Numbered from the stretch's first letter, positions 53,117-61,616 are shown. The stretch: 64,000 bases of DNA from Tabrizicola sp. (GCF_030694085.1 NZ_JAUXZE010000035.1:248001-312000); one strand, 5' to 3'. The notes: generated by a model not told the origin, from the letters alone. Program-made: numbers and translations.

Positions 53117-53777
53117 AGCCCAGCGCCCCCAGCAGGACCGGCTCGACCTCGTGCCAGCCCTCCCACATCATCTTCAGCGCGACGTAGAGGATGATCAGAA
53201 GGCCAATGTAGGCGATCCAGCGGTACTTGTTCAGCAGGTTGGCGATATAGCTTGCAGCCAGCCCCATCATCGCGATCGACAGGACCAGGCCGATGATCAG
53301 CACGGTGGGGTGGTCTTTCGCCGCCCCCGCCACGGCCAGCACGTTGTCGAGCGACATCGACACATCCGCCACCACGATCTGCGTCGCAGCCTGCCGGAAG
53401 GTCTTCCTCGGCGCGTCGTCCGCGATGGCGCCATCCTTGTCGATGTCGACGTTCGTCAGCGCCTCGACGGCCTCGATGTCATGCTCATGGGCCCCGGCAC
53501 GCAGCTCCTGCCACATCTTCCAGCAGACCCAAAGCAGCAGGATACCGCCAGCCAGCAGCAACCCGACGATGGCAAGGAGCTGGGTGGTGACCAGTGCGAA
53601 ACCGATGCGCATGATCGTGGCGGCCGCGATGCCGACCAGGATGGCCTTCGCCCGCTGCTCTTTTGGCAGGCCCGCAGCGGCCAGGCCGATCACGATGGCA
53701 TTGTCGCCGGCAAGCACCAGGTCGATGCCGATGACCTGCAACAGGGCGATCATGCCCTCGTAGGTGAAGATTTCCAT
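53115..53777 (-). CDS. TerC-family integral membrane protein
   Basis: 220 residues with seven membrane helices. The two acidic family motifs are DLVLAGDNAIVIGLA (N-terminal) and DVSMSLDNVLAVAGAA (C-terminal). A hydrophilic central loop carries VDIDKDGAIADD. The YjbE/YkoY branch is linked to Mn2+ export or metallation of exported proteins, and to tellurite resistance by name only. A terB-family gene lies 0.9 kb away. A structured leader may precede it (53797-53846). Confidence 0.88.
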   Translation of the reverse strand: MEIFTYEGMIALLQVIGIDLVLAGDNAIVIGLAAAGLPKEQRAKAILVGIAAATIMRIGFALVTTQLLAIVGLLLAGGILLLWVCWKMWQELRAGAHEHDIEAVEALTNVDIDKDGAIADDAPRKTFRQAATQIVVADVSMSLDNVLAVAGAAKDHPTVLIIGLVLSIAMMGLAASYIANLLNKYRWIAYIGLLIILYVALKMMWEGWHEVEPVLLGALG

Positions 53778-53796
53778 GACTGTCCCAATCGGTTTT

Positions 53797-53846
53797 CCCC
53801 GGTGCTACGCCTACAACGCAGCGGGTTCAACCCGGTTGCAGCGGGG
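53797..53846 (-). promoter_or_regulatory. possible structured leader upstream of terC
   Basis: On the minus strand CCCCG (53846-53842) pairs with CGGGG (53801-53797) around two inner hairpins: CGGGTT-G-AACCCG (53834-53822) and CTGCG/CGTAG (53821-53805, one G-T pair). This gives a three-way junction just upstream of terC. Related terC genes in Bacillus have the Mn2+-sensing yybP-ykoY riboswitch, but I do not see its conserved bases. In GC-rich DNA such folds can occur by chance. Confidence 0.3.
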
Positions 53847-53869
53847 CGGCGGGGCGGGTAGGCAGGACC

Positions 53870-54667
53870 ATGCTTTCCTACCAGCATCTCTACCATGCCG
53901 GAAACCTGGCCGACGTGCAGAAGCACGCCGCACTGGCCTGGGTGCTGGATTATCTGACCCGCAAGGACAAGCCGCTGACCTATATCGAGACCCATGCCGG
54001 GCGCGGGGTCTATGACCTGGGGGCCGATGAGGCGGTCAAGACGGGCGAGGCGGCGGCGGGGATCGCGCTGGCCGAGAGGCTGTTCCCGCCCGACCACCCC
54101 TACCGGCACCGGCTGGACGAGGCGCGGGCGACCTATGGGCCGATGGCCTATCCCGGATCGCCCCTGATCGCGGCGCTGGGGCTGCGCGAGACGGATAGCC
54201 TTCATCTGGCTGAACTGCATCCCCAGGAGGCCACCCATCTGAAAGCGGTCGCAAAGGACTGGGGCGCGCATGTCCACCAGCAGGACGGGTTCGAACTGGC
54301 GCTGGCCCTGACGCCCCCCACTCCGCGGCGCGGGTTGATGCTGATCGACCCGTCCTACGAGGTGAAGGCGGATTACGAAACGATCCCCCGCCACATGGCG
54401 AACATCCAACGCAAGTGGAACGTGGGCATCCTGATCCTGTGGTATCCAATCCTGAAGGGCGGTGCGCATGGCCCGATGCTGAAGGCTCTGGAAACCGCGT
54501 TCCCCGAGGGTCTGCGCCACGAGGTCCGCTTCCCGCCCGTGCGCGAGGGGCACCGGATGGAAGGGTCGGGCCTTTTCGTCGTCAACCCGCCTTATGGGCT
54601 GGCCGAGGAGCTTCAGGCGCTCACATCCCGGTTTGCCCGACTTTCCAAGCCTGCAATGAAGCCCTAG
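53870..54667 (+). CDS. rlmJ: 23S rRNA (adenine2030-N6)-methyltransferase
   Basis: 265 residues. The start LSYQHLYHAGNLADVQKHAA, YIETHAGRGVYDL (SAM-binding region), YPGSPLIAA and the catalytic LMLIDPSYEVKADY follow the RlmJ pattern. The usual DPPY motif reads DPSY here. The C-terminus has GLFVVNPPYGLAEEL. It methylates A2030 of 23S rRNA. It is divergent from terC. Confidence 0.9.
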   Translation: MLSYQHLYHAGNLADVQKHAALAWVLDYLTRKDKPLTYIETHAGRGVYDLGADEAVKTGEAAAGIALAERLFPPDHPYRHRLDEARATYGPMAYPGSPLIAALGLRETDSLHLAELHPQEATHLKAVAKDWGAHVHQQDGFELALALTPPTPRRGLMLIDPSYEVKADYETIPRHMANIQRKWNVGILILWYPILKGGAHGPMLKALETAFPEGLRHEVRFPPVREGHRMEGSGLFVVNPPYGLAEELQALTSRFARLSKPAMKP

Positions 54668-54676
54668 GTTCACCGC

Positions 54677-55111
54677 ATGATCGATCTTCTCCGCCGGCTT
54701 CTGGCCCCCGAACCCGCCCGCCTTCCCGAACCCGACGCCCAGCTGGCACTGGCGACGCTTCTGGTCCGCATCGCCCGCACCGACGGGCTTTACGCCGTCG
54801 AGGAGGTGGAGCGTATCGACCGAGTTCTGTCGCGCCGTTACGGCCTTGACCCCTTTGCCACGGCGAAGCTGCGGACCGAAGCCGAGGAGTTGGAGCACGA
54901 GGCACCGGACACCGTCCGCTTTACCCGCGCGCTAAAGGACGCGGTCCCGCTGGAGGACCGGGCCGAACTGATGACCGCGCTTTGGTCGGTGGCGCTGGCG
55001 GATGGTCTGCGCGAGGCGCATGAGGATCGGCTGATGCGGCTGGTGGCAAGCCTTCTGGGGCTGACGGACGTGGATTCGGCGCTGGCGCGGCAGAAGGCGG
55101 AACAGGAATGA
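54677..55111 (+). CDS. TerB-family protein
   Basis: 144 residues, all helical: LALATLLVRIARTDGLYAVE and ALWSVALADGLREAHEDRLM are the two TerB repeats with conserved acidic residues. TerB-like proteins often act with membrane proteins in envelope stress. Its stop overlaps the start of the next gene (ATGA). rlmJ ends only 9 nt upstream. Confidence 0.85.
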   Translation: MIDLLRRLLAPEPARLPEPDAQLALATLLVRIARTDGLYAVEEVERIDRVLSRRYGLDPFATAKLRTEAEELEHEAPDTVRFTRALKDAVPLEDRAELMTALWSVALADGLREAHEDRLMRLVASLLGLTDVDSALARQKAEQE

Positions 55112-55878
55112 TCGCCAGCCTGGCGATGTACGACTTCGGGCCGGCGCAGGCCGCGAACGACCGGCTCTGGGCGTTGATCCGCACCGGCTTGCGCGGTCGC
55201 GGGATCGCGGCACCCGAGGCCTTGATCCGGGGTGAACATGCCTATTGGGATGCATGGCAGTCGCCCGACCTGCTGCTGTCGCAGACCTGCGGCTATCCGT
55301 TCCGCGCCCGGCTGCACGGTCAGGTGACCTATGTCGGGACGCCGGACTACGGGGTGGAGGGCTGTGCTCCGGGCCATTACCGGTCGGTTTTCGTGGCCCG
55401 CGCGGACGATCCACGCCGGACCCTTGTCGAGTTCGACGCAGCGCGGTTTGCCTATAACGAGCCTCTGTCGCAATCCGGCTGGGCCGCGCCGCAGACCCAT
55501 GCGGCCAGGCTTGGGATCCGGCTGGTGCCCGTCGTCCAGACCGGGGGACACCGTCTGTCGGCGAAGGCTGTGGCCGAGGGTCGGGCCGACATCGCGGCAC
55601 TGGATGCGGTGACCCATGCGCTGCTGCAGACCGTCGATCCCGAGGCCGCCGCCCTGCGCGTTGTCGGCCTGACCGATCCGACACCGGGATTGCCCTACAT
55701 CACCGCGCAAGGGCGCGACCCGCAACCGATCTTCGACGCGGTCAGCGAAGCCATCGCGGCGCTGGACCCGGTGCACCGTGACACCCTGCGTCTGAAAGGC
55801 TTCGTCCGGCTGCCGGTCGCGGACTACCTCGCCGTGCCCAATCCACCCGCACCCGAGCAGATTGCCGTGCCAATGTGA
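55108..55878 (+). CDS. PhnD-like substrate-binding-type protein without signal peptide
   Basis: 256 residues. The type 2 periplasmic-binding fold of the PhnD family is suggested by LLLSQTCGYPFRARL, YVGTPDYGVEGC, YNEPLSQSGWAAPQTHAARL and KAVAEGRADIAALDAVTHAL. No export signal is present and it is coupled to terB rather than to ABC transporter genes, so it may sense a ligand inside the cell. The stop codon overlaps the operator-like GTGATCAAATCAC. Confidence 0.78.
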   Translation: MIASLAMYDFGPAQAANDRLWALIRTGLRGRGIAAPEALIRGEHAYWDAWQSPDLLLSQTCGYPFRARLHGQVTYVGTPDYGVEGCAPGHYRSVFVARADDPRRTLVEFDAARFAYNEPLSQSGWAAPQTHAARLGIRLVPVVQTGGHRLSAKAVAEGRADIAALDAVTHALLQTVDPEAAALRVVGLTDPTPGLPYITAQGRDPQPIFDAVSEAIAALDPVHRDTLRLKGFVRLPVADYLAVPNPPAPEQIAVPM

Positions 55879-55887
55879 TCAAATCAC
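55875..55887. promoter_or_regulatory. candidate operator upstream of the HisP-type operon
   Basis: GTGAT-CAA-ATCAC is a perfect dyad that contains the octamer TGATCAAA (55876-55883). The same octamer lies upstream of the pot operon (10815) and the PuuA-like gene (60105). It overlaps the stop codon of the preceding gene. Confidence 0.4.
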
Positions 55888-55980
55888 CGGCGAAGGGCAT
55901 GCCAACCGGCCAAATCGCCGTTGCATTGACGCAAATTCTGCTCCCTACTGCCTGACCAAATCGCTTCAGACGTGTACCCC

Positions 55981-56763
55981 ATGCCCGACCCCAGCGCCGA
56001 CACCCCGGTCATCGAGATCCGCGACCTGCACAAGAGCTATGGTCCGCTCGAGGTGCTGAAGGGCGTCGACCTGGTCGCGCCGCGCGGGCATGTCGTGTCG
56101 CTGATCGGATCCTCCGGGTCGGGGAAATCGACCCTGCTGCGCTGCTGCAACCTTCTGGAGGAAAGCCAGCAGGGCGAGGTCCGCTTTGAAGGCGAGGCCG
56201 TGCGCTGGAAGGGCGAAGGGCATAACCGCCACCCGGCCGACCGCGACCAGGTAACCCGCATCCGCACCAACCTGTCGATGGTGTTCCAGCAGTTCAACTT
56301 GTGGTCCCACCTGACCATCCTGCAGAACGTGATGGAAGCCCCCGTCACCGTCCTGAAGCGCGACCCGAAAGAGGTCGAGGAAAAGGCGCGGCACTATTTG
56401 GCCAAGGTCGGGATCGGCGACAAGGCCGACGCCTGGCCGGCGCAATTGTCGGGCGGCCAGCAGCAGCGGGCGGCGATTGCCCGCGCCTTGTGCATGGAGC
56501 CGCGCGCGCTTTTGTTCGACGAGCCGACCAGCGCGCTGGACCCCGAACTGGAGCAGGAGGTCGTCCGCGTGATCAAGGCGCTGGCCGACGAGGGGCGGAC
56601 GATGCTTCTGGTCACCCATGACATGAAGCTGGCGGCGGATTGCTCGGACCACGTGATCTTCCTGCACAAGGGCAAGATTGAAGAGCAGGGCCCGCCGGAA
56701 AGCCTGTTCGGCAATCCCCGCAGCGAACGGTTGCGCGGGTTCCTCTCGGCGACGGCGGCCTGA
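55981..56763 (+). CDS. polar amino acid / polyamine ABC transporter ATPase (HisP type)
   Basis: 260 residues. Walker A GSSGSGKST, the Q-loop in VFQQFNLWSHLT, the signature LSGGQQQR, Walker B ALLFDEP and VTHDMKLAADCSDHVIFLHK are all of the HisP/GlnQ class. It is the first gene of the operon and ends one base into the next start. The ATG at 55981 is preferred over a GTG 9 nt upstream. It drives import by the two permeases at 58311 and 59260. Confidence 0.9.
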   Translation: MPDPSADTPVIEIRDLHKSYGPLEVLKGVDLVAPRGHVVSLIGSSGSGKSTLLRCCNLLEESQQGEVRFEGEAVRWKGEGHNRHPADRDQVTRIRTNLSMVFQQFNLWSHLTILQNVMEAPVTVLKRDPKEVEEKARHYLAKVGIGDKADAWPAQLSGGQQQRAAIARALCMEPRALLFDEPTSALDPELEQEVVRVIKALADEGRTMLLVTHDMKLAADCSDHVIFLHKGKIEEQGPPESLFGNPRSERLRGFLSATAA

Positions 56764-57470
56764 TGGTCTGCCTGGGCGCGATCGCGGCGGCCGTGACCGG
56801 ACTGGTCCTGGCCTCCTCCGAGCCGGTGACCATCGGAACGGACGCGCCCTTTCCCGAATACACTTACCTTGATGCCACGGGCCTCATCACCGGCTTCGAG
56901 AAGGACCTGATGGACGAGGTCTGCACCCGTGCCGCCTTGCGTTGCGACTGGGAACTGGCGAACTTTGACCAGCTGATCCCGGGGGTGATGTCGGGACGTT
57001 TCGACGTGGTGCTGGGCGGGATGGCGGTGACGGACGACCGCCGGGCGCTGGTGGATTTCAGCCAGACCTATCACGGCACCGATCCCGAGGAGTGGTACAT
57101 CGGTCCGCCGGGCGCGCCCGTGCCAGCGGTGGCGCTGGTGGGGGTGCAGTCAGGGACGGTGCATGAGGCGCATCTGCGGCGGATGGGCTACCGCCACACG
57201 TCGTATCCGACCGAGCCGCAGGTGCTGGCTGCGCTGGCAGAGGGCGAGGTCGATCTGGCCCTTGGTCCGTTCCAGACCCGGTCCGACATACATGCCTTCG
57301 TCGCGGCGAAGGGGCTGGACTATGTTTACTCCGAGATGATCCCGGATGATGGCGTGGCAATGGCCGTCTGCAAGGGCAACACCGACCTTCTGGACACGCT
57401 GAATGGCGCCCTCGACGCGATGCGTCGCGACGGAACGCTTGCAAGCCTGGAAGCACGCTGGTTCGAATGA
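56763..57470 (+). CDS. type 2 periplasmic substrate-binding protein, first of two
   Basis: 235 residues. A hydrophobic N-terminus (CLGAIAAAVTGLVLAS) acts as a signal peptide without the usual positive charges. The mature domain has VTIGTDAPFPEYTYLDATG, TGFEKDLMDEVCTRA and MAVTDDRRALVDFSQTY, the SBP_bac_3 pattern. A Cys pair lies in CTRAALRCDWE. It binds an amino-acid-like ligand. It is coupled to the ATPase gene (TGATG). Confidence 0.85.
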   Translation: MVCLGAIAAAVTGLVLASSEPVTIGTDAPFPEYTYLDATGLITGFEKDLMDEVCTRAALRCDWELANFDQLIPGVMSGRFDVVLGGMAVTDDRRALVDFSQTYHGTDPEEWYIGPPGAPVPAVALVGVQSGTVHEAHLRRMGYRHTSYPTEPQVLAALAEGEVDLALGPFQTRSDIHAFVAAKGLDYVYSEMIPDDGVAMAVCKGNTDLLDTLNGALDAMRRDGTLASLEARWFE

Positions 57471-57505
57471 ACCACCAACCCATCCGACGTTAAGGGAGAC
57501 AAAGG

Positions 57506-58258
57506 ATGAAACGACTGCTGATCGCGACCGCCCTGGTGACCATGGCCGGGGCGGCCCAAGCGCAGGACATCGTGCGCCTGGGGACCGAGGGCGCCTACCC
57601 GCCCTACAACTTCATCAACGACGCCGGCGAGGTCGCCGGTTTCGAGCGCGAGTTCGGCGACGAGCTGTGCAACCGCGCGGGCCTGACCTGCGAGTGGGTC
57701 ACGAACGACTGGGATTCGATCATTCCGAACCTGCAGTCCGGCAACTACGATGTGATCATCGCGGGGATGAGCATCACCGACGAGCGCGAGGAAGTCATCG
57801 ACTTCAGCCAGGGCTATCTTCCCCCGGCCTCGTCTGCCTATCTCGCGCTGTCGGCGGACACCGACCTGATGTCCGGCCCGGTCGCGGCGCAGACCGGCAC
57901 GATCCAGGCCTCGTTCGTGGCCGAGAACGGGATGACGCTGGTCGAATATGCAACGCCCGAGGAAACCGTGGCTGCGGTCAAGAACGGCGAAGCGGTCGCG
58001 GTGCTGGCCGACAAGGACTATCTGGTGCCGATGGCCAATGAATCGGGCGGAAGTCTGGTCCTGCTTGAACGCGAAGAGGCGATCGGTGGCGGCGTGGGCC
58101 TTGGCTTCCGCGACAGCGACGACGACCTGCGCGGCAAGTTCGACGCGGCGATCAAGTCGATGAAGTGCGACGGCACGCTGGACGCGATGATCGCCCGGCC
58201 GGAATACTTCGGACCCGAGGCGAAGACCTGGGGCGACGACGGCAAGGAAGGCTGCTGA
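57506..58258 (+). CDS. type 2 periplasmic substrate-binding protein, second of two
   Basis: 250 residues with a clear signal peptide (KRLLIATALVTMAGAAQAQ). Mature VRLGTEGAYPPYNFINDAGE, VAGFEREFGDELCNRAGLTC, MSITDEREEVIDFSQGY and the final CDGTLDAMIARPEYFG fit lysine/arginine/ornithine or polyamine binding proteins. It is related to the preceding gene product but not a close copy. GGGAG lies upstream. A UUCG hairpin follows it. Confidence 0.88.
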   Translation: MKRLLIATALVTMAGAAQAQDIVRLGTEGAYPPYNFINDAGEVAGFEREFGDELCNRAGLTCEWVTNDWDSIIPNLQSGNYDVIIAGMSITDEREEVIDFSQGYLPPASSAYLALSADTDLMSGPVAAQTGTIQASFVAENGMTLVEYATPEETVAAVKNGEAVAVLADKDYLVPMANESGGSLVLLEREEAIGGGVGLGFRDSDDDLRGKFDAAIKSMKCDGTLDAMIARPEYFGPEAKTWGDDGKEGC

Positions 58259-58267
58259 GCCTGACCC

Positions 58268-58289
58268 GGGCGGGCCTTCGGGCCCGCCC
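58268..58289 (+). terminator. UUCG-tetraloop hairpin between binding protein and permease genes
   Basis: GGGCGGGCC-TTCG-GGCCCGCCC, a perfect 9-bp stem closed by C(UUCG)G, the most stable tetraloop. It has no T-run. Inside an ABC operon it probably protects the binding-protein mRNA or partly terminates, giving more binding protein than permease. Confidence 0.65.
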
Positions 58290-58310
58290 CCTTCATGACG
58301 GGACCCGCGA

Positions 58311-59189
58311 ATGTTCGAAGCCTGCGCCGATCCGAAAGCCATCGAGGGCCTGATCTGGGCCGCCTGCTACCTGACCTCGGCCAAGCATGTCCTGTTCTAC
58401 TGGTCCTTCCTGACCGTCCTCTTGCTGCTGGCCATCACCGCGCCTGCGGCCCTTGCCATGGGCTTTGTGGGCGCAACCGCCGCCCGGTCGCATCTCGCGC
58501 CGGTCAGCTGGCTGGGCAAGATCTACATCTGGATGGTGCGCGGCGTGCCCGACATCATCTTCTTTCTCTTCTTCGTCATCGCGCTGGACCAGGTCATCGA
58601 ATATTCGAAAAGCCTGATCGTCTGCGAAAGCCACGCCTGGCCCTGGCAGGGGCTGGAGTTCCGGGTCTGCCCCGAGGCCAAGGTCCCGCTGGGGAAATCC
58701 TCGGCCTTCTGGCATCAGGCTTACGGCTTCATGCTGGCGGTGGTGACCTTTGCCATCGTCTTCGGCGCCTTCGTGGCGAACGTGATCTTCGGCGCGATGA
58801 ACGCGGTGCCGCGGGCGCAATTGGAAACGGCCGAGGCTTACGGTATGTCGCGCGGGCAAGTGTTCCGTCGCGTGCTGATCCCGCAGATGTGGGTCTATGC
58901 GCTTCCGGGCCTGGGGAACCTCTGGATGATCCTGATCAAGGCCACGCCGCTGCTGTTCCTTCTGGGCGTCAAGGACATCGTCTACTACGCGCGGGAACTG
59001 GGCGGGTCCAAGACCCAGGCCTATGAATACCCGCACGGCGACTGGCGCCTGTGGTATTTCATCGGGCTGATGGTCTTCTATCTGGTCTTCACCAGGATAT
59101 CCGAGATCGGAATCTCGCGGCTGACGAAAAAGCTAAGCCACGGCCAGGCCACGGCGGGCGGCGAAGCCTTGCGGAGGGCGCGGGCATGA
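58311..59189 (+). CDS. polar amino acid-type ABC transporter permease 1
   Basis: 292 residues with about five membrane helices. The HisQ/HisM-type docking loop is AQLETAAEAYG-like: LETAEAYGMSRGQVFRRVLI. WMVRGVPDIIFFLFFVIALD near residue 70 is the typical RGTP segment, here RGVP. A Cys-containing periplasmic insert (IVCESHAWPWQGLEFRVCPE) is present. It forms the channel with the next gene's product. Confidence 0.88.
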   Translation: MFEACADPKAIEGLIWAACYLTSAKHVLFYWSFLTVLLLLAITAPAALAMGFVGATAARSHLAPVSWLGKIYIWMVRGVPDIIFFLFFVIALDQVIEYSKSLIVCESHAWPWQGLEFRVCPEAKVPLGKSSAFWHQAYGFMLAVVTFAIVFGAFVANVIFGAMNAVPRAQLETAEAYGMSRGQVFRRVLIPQMWVYALPGLGNLWMILIKATPLLFLLGVKDIVYYARELGGSKTQAYEYPHGDWRLWYFIGLMVFYLVFTRISEIGISRLTKKLSHGQATAGGEALRRARA

Positions 59190-59190
59190 A

Positions 59191-59242
59191 GGGCCAAAAG
59201 TCTTCGAAGACTTTTGCAAATTCCTTCGAAGGAATTTGGCCC
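59191..59242. repeat. two perfect 22-bp palindromes inside the ABC operon
   Basis: CAAAAGTCTTCGAAGACTTT followed by TG (59195-59216) and CAAATTCCTTCGAAGGAATT followed by TG (59217-59238) are two perfect palindromes joined end to end, flanked by GGGCC and GGCCC. They belong to the same family as 5923-5971 and 31746-31769. They lie between the two permease genes of one operon. Confidence 0.85.
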
Positions 59243-59259
59243 AGCCGGGAGACGGCAGC

Positions 59260-60093
59260 ATGAGCATGACCTGCTGGGAAACCATCCAGGCCTACGGCTT
59301 GCGGTCCATCGGGATCGGCGAGAACCTTCTGCCCCGGTCGGACTTCACGCTCTGCCAGCAGTTCACCCTGATCGGGTCGGGGATGCTCTGGAACCTCTAC
59401 TTCGGGCTGCTGGCGCTGATCGCCGGGTTCTTCCTGGCCAATGCCGTCGCACTGGCCAGGACCGCCCGGAACCCGCTGATCCGCAAGCCGGCCGAGTGGT
59501 TCGTCTTCATCTTCCGCGGCTCGCCCTTGTTCATTCAGTTCTTCCTGGCCTACGAGGCGCTGGTCCTGCTGCCGAAGGGCGGGGTGGACATCCTGGGCAT
59601 CCATCTCAACACCGCCTGGACCACGCGGGCCTGGGCCGGTGCGCTTCTGGTCCTGTTCCTGAACACCGCCGCCTATTCGGCCGAGATCTTTCACGGCGCG
59701 CTGAAGTCGATCCCCAAGGGCGATCTCGAGGCGGCCGAGGCCTATGGCCTGACCGGCTGGAAGAAGTTCATCCGTATCGAATGGCCGACCATGCTGCGGC
59801 TGGGCTGGCCCGCCTACACGAACGAGGCGATCTTCCTGTTCCACGCGACAACGCTGGTCTTCTTCAGCGGCTTCCCGGCCTTCCAGCAGAAGGGCGATGC
59901 GCTTTATTACGCGAACTATTTCGCCGACAAGACCTTCAACCCGTTCATCCCCTATCCCATCGTCGCCTTCTATTTCATCCTGCTGACTCTGGCCGTCACT
60001 TTCTTCTACGGCCGGGTGAACCGGCACCTGAACCGGCACCTGCCTTCGAACATCCGCAGCAGAATCCGCTTGCGTCCGCAGTTGATCCGGTAG
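59260..60093 (+). CDS. polar amino acid-type ABC transporter permease 2
   Basis: 277 residues, membrane helices as in permease 1. FVFIFRGSPLFIQFFLAYEA is the RGSP segment and LEAAEAYGLTGWKKFIRIEW the ATPase-docking loop. It starts with a Cys-containing periplasmic N-terminal part (ETIQAYGLRSIGIGENLLPR). The ATG has GGGAG 8 nt upstream. A palindromic repeat separates it from permease 1. Confidence 0.88.
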   Translation: MSMTCWETIQAYGLRSIGIGENLLPRSDFTLCQQFTLIGSGMLWNLYFGLLALIAGFFLANAVALARTARNPLIRKPAEWFVFIFRGSPLFIQFFLAYEALVLLPKGGVDILGIHLNTAWTTRAWAGALLVLFLNTAAYSAEIFHGALKSIPKGDLEAAEAYGLTGWKKFIRIEWPTMLRLGWPAYTNEAIFLFHATTLVFFSGFPAFQQKGDALYYANYFADKTFNPFIPYPIVAFYFILLTLAVTFFYGRVNRHLNRHLPSNIRSRIRLRPQLIR

Positions 60094-60102
60094 TAGGCTA
60101 CT

Positions 60103-60112
60103 TTTGATCAAA
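60103..60112. promoter_or_regulatory. candidate operator upstream of the first PuuA-like gene
   Basis: TTTGATCAAA is a perfect 10-bp palindrome 10 nt after the permease stop and 163 nt before the PuuA-like gene. It contains TGATCAAA, shared with the sites at 10815 and 55876. The intervening 60113-60274 shows no gene and should carry a promoter. Confidence 0.45.
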
Positions 60113-60274
60113 TTATTCGGGCACCCGCCCGGACCCCGTGGAAACGCCGAAAACAAGGCCCGCGTGGGAGAGGAGATCGAAACCAGGGGAAGGACCAAGG
60201 GCATGGTCCCATCCTGCGCAGAGGGCGGCCTTCGGGTCGCGGGCGCGGGGGTCGTGCCTTTACCTCGTGACGAC

Positions 60275-61612
60275 ATGATGAAGGACTGGCTGAGAAAGCA
60301 CCCCGACGTGCGGACCATTCGTGTGGCCGCCGTCGACCTGAACGGGCAGGCGCGCGGCAAGCGCGTCCCCGCCCGATTTGCCGAGAATGTGGTGAAAAGC
60401 GGAACCCGCTTTCCCTTCTCGGTCCTGAACCTGGACATCTGGGGCGAGGATATCGACGACAGCCCGCTGGTCTTTGAACAGGGCGATGCCGACGGCGTGT
60501 TGAAACCCACCGAGCGCGGCTTCATGCCGATGCCCTGGCTGGAGGCACCGACGGCCCTTCTGCCGATCTGGATGTTCCGCGAGAACGGAACACCTTATGA
60601 AGGCGACCCGCGCCACGCGCTGAACTCTGTGGTCCAGCGGTACAAGGCAAAGGGCCTGACCCCGGTTTGCGCGATGGAACTAGAGTTCTTCCTGATCGAC
60701 GACAGCGGCAAGACCATGCAGGTTCCCGCAAGCCCGCGCAGCGGCAAGCGCCGCAAGGCGGCCGAGACGCTGTCTATCCGCGCGCTGGACGCCTTCGACA
60801 CCTTCTTCACCGACCTCTACGACGCCTGTGAAGCGATGGACATTCCGGCAGACACCACCACCTCGGAGACGGGTCTTGGCCAGTTCGAGGTCAACCTGAT
60901 GCACTGCGACGACCCGCTCAGGGCCGCCGATGATGCCTGGCTTTTCAAGATGCTGGTCAAGGGCCTGGCCCGCCGCCACGGCTTTGCCGCCAGCTTCATG
61001 GCCAAACCCTATGCCGAATACTCCGGCTCGGGCCTGCACACGCATTTCTCGGTGATCGACGCGAAGGGCGACAACATCTTCGACTCTGGCGGCCCCAAGG
61101 GCACCGCACAACTGCGCCACGCCGTCGCAGGCTGCCTGAATGCGATGCACGATTCCACGCTGCTCTTTGCACCCCATTCCAACAGCTACGAACGTCTGGT
61201 GCCCGACAAGCACGCGCCGACCGCGATTTCCTGGGGGTATGAGAACCGCACCGCGGCAATCCGCATCCCCGCCGGCAACCCGGCCGCGCGCCGGATCGAG
61301 CATCGCGTCGCGGGCGGGGACGTGAACCCCTACCTGATGCTGGCAGCGATCCTGGGTGCCGCCCTCACCGGCCTTGAGGACGAGATGGAGCCGCCGCCCG
61401 CCGTCACCGGCAACGCCTATGCGATGGACCTGCCGCAGATTCCCGCCACCTGGGAAGCAGCGATCGACGCGTTCGAACATTCCGACACGCTGTATCGCTT
61501 CCTGCCCAAGGAGTTGATCCGCAACCTGGTGCAGACCAAGCGGCAGGAACTGCACTATATCGCGGAACTGTCGCCGGAAGAGCGGGTCGAGCTTTACCTC
61601 GACACCGTGTAA
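60275..61612 (+). CDS. glutamine-synthetase-family gamma-glutamyl-amine ligase, first of two
   Basis: 445 residues. VAAVDLNGQARGKRVPA near the N-terminus, AMELEFFLID (metal-binding Glu pair), ETGLGQFEVNLMH, SGSGLHTHFSV and NRTAAIRIPAGNPAARRIEH are the GS catalytic features in the wording of PuuA-like enzymes. It would gamma-glutamylate putrescine or another amine with ATP. Starts upstream (for example 60203) are possible. A hairpin follows the stop. Confidence 0.87.
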   Translation: MMKDWLRKHPDVRTIRVAAVDLNGQARGKRVPARFAENVVKSGTRFPFSVLNLDIWGEDIDDSPLVFEQGDADGVLKPTERGFMPMPWLEAPTALLPIWMFRENGTPYEGDPRHALNSVVQRYKAKGLTPVCAMELEFFLIDDSGKTMQVPASPRSGKRRKAAETLSIRALDAFDTFFTDLYDACEAMDIPADTTTSETGLGQFEVNLMHCDDPLRAADDAWLFKMLVKGLARRHGFAASFMAKPYAEYSGSGLHTHFSVIDAKGDNIFDSGGPKGTAQLRHAVAGCLNAMHDSTLLFAPHSNSYERLVPDKHAPTAISWGYENRTAAIRIPAGNPAARRIEHRVAGGDVNPYLMLAAILGAALTGLEDEMEPPPAVTGNAYAMDLPQIPATWEAAIDAFEHSDTLYRFLPKELIRNLVQTKRQELHYIAELSPEERVELYLDTV

Positions 61613-61616
61613 GCCT

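Noticed and set aside
52930..53166. N-terminal extension of the META-domain protein
   Set aside because: It reads through the dispersed repeat and terC end; the ATG at 52929 has a good ribosome-binding site and begins an export signal.
60103..60116. FnrL site (TTGAT-N4-ATCAA) upstream of the PuuA-like gene
   Set aside because: Only the left half-site fits; the right half reads TTATT. Treated instead as the TTTGATCAAA palindrome.
59089..60525. Minus-strand open frame of 478 codons opposite permease 2 and the PuuA-like start
   Set aside because: Antisense to well-supported genes and crosses a dispersed repeat; composition is typical of shadow frames.
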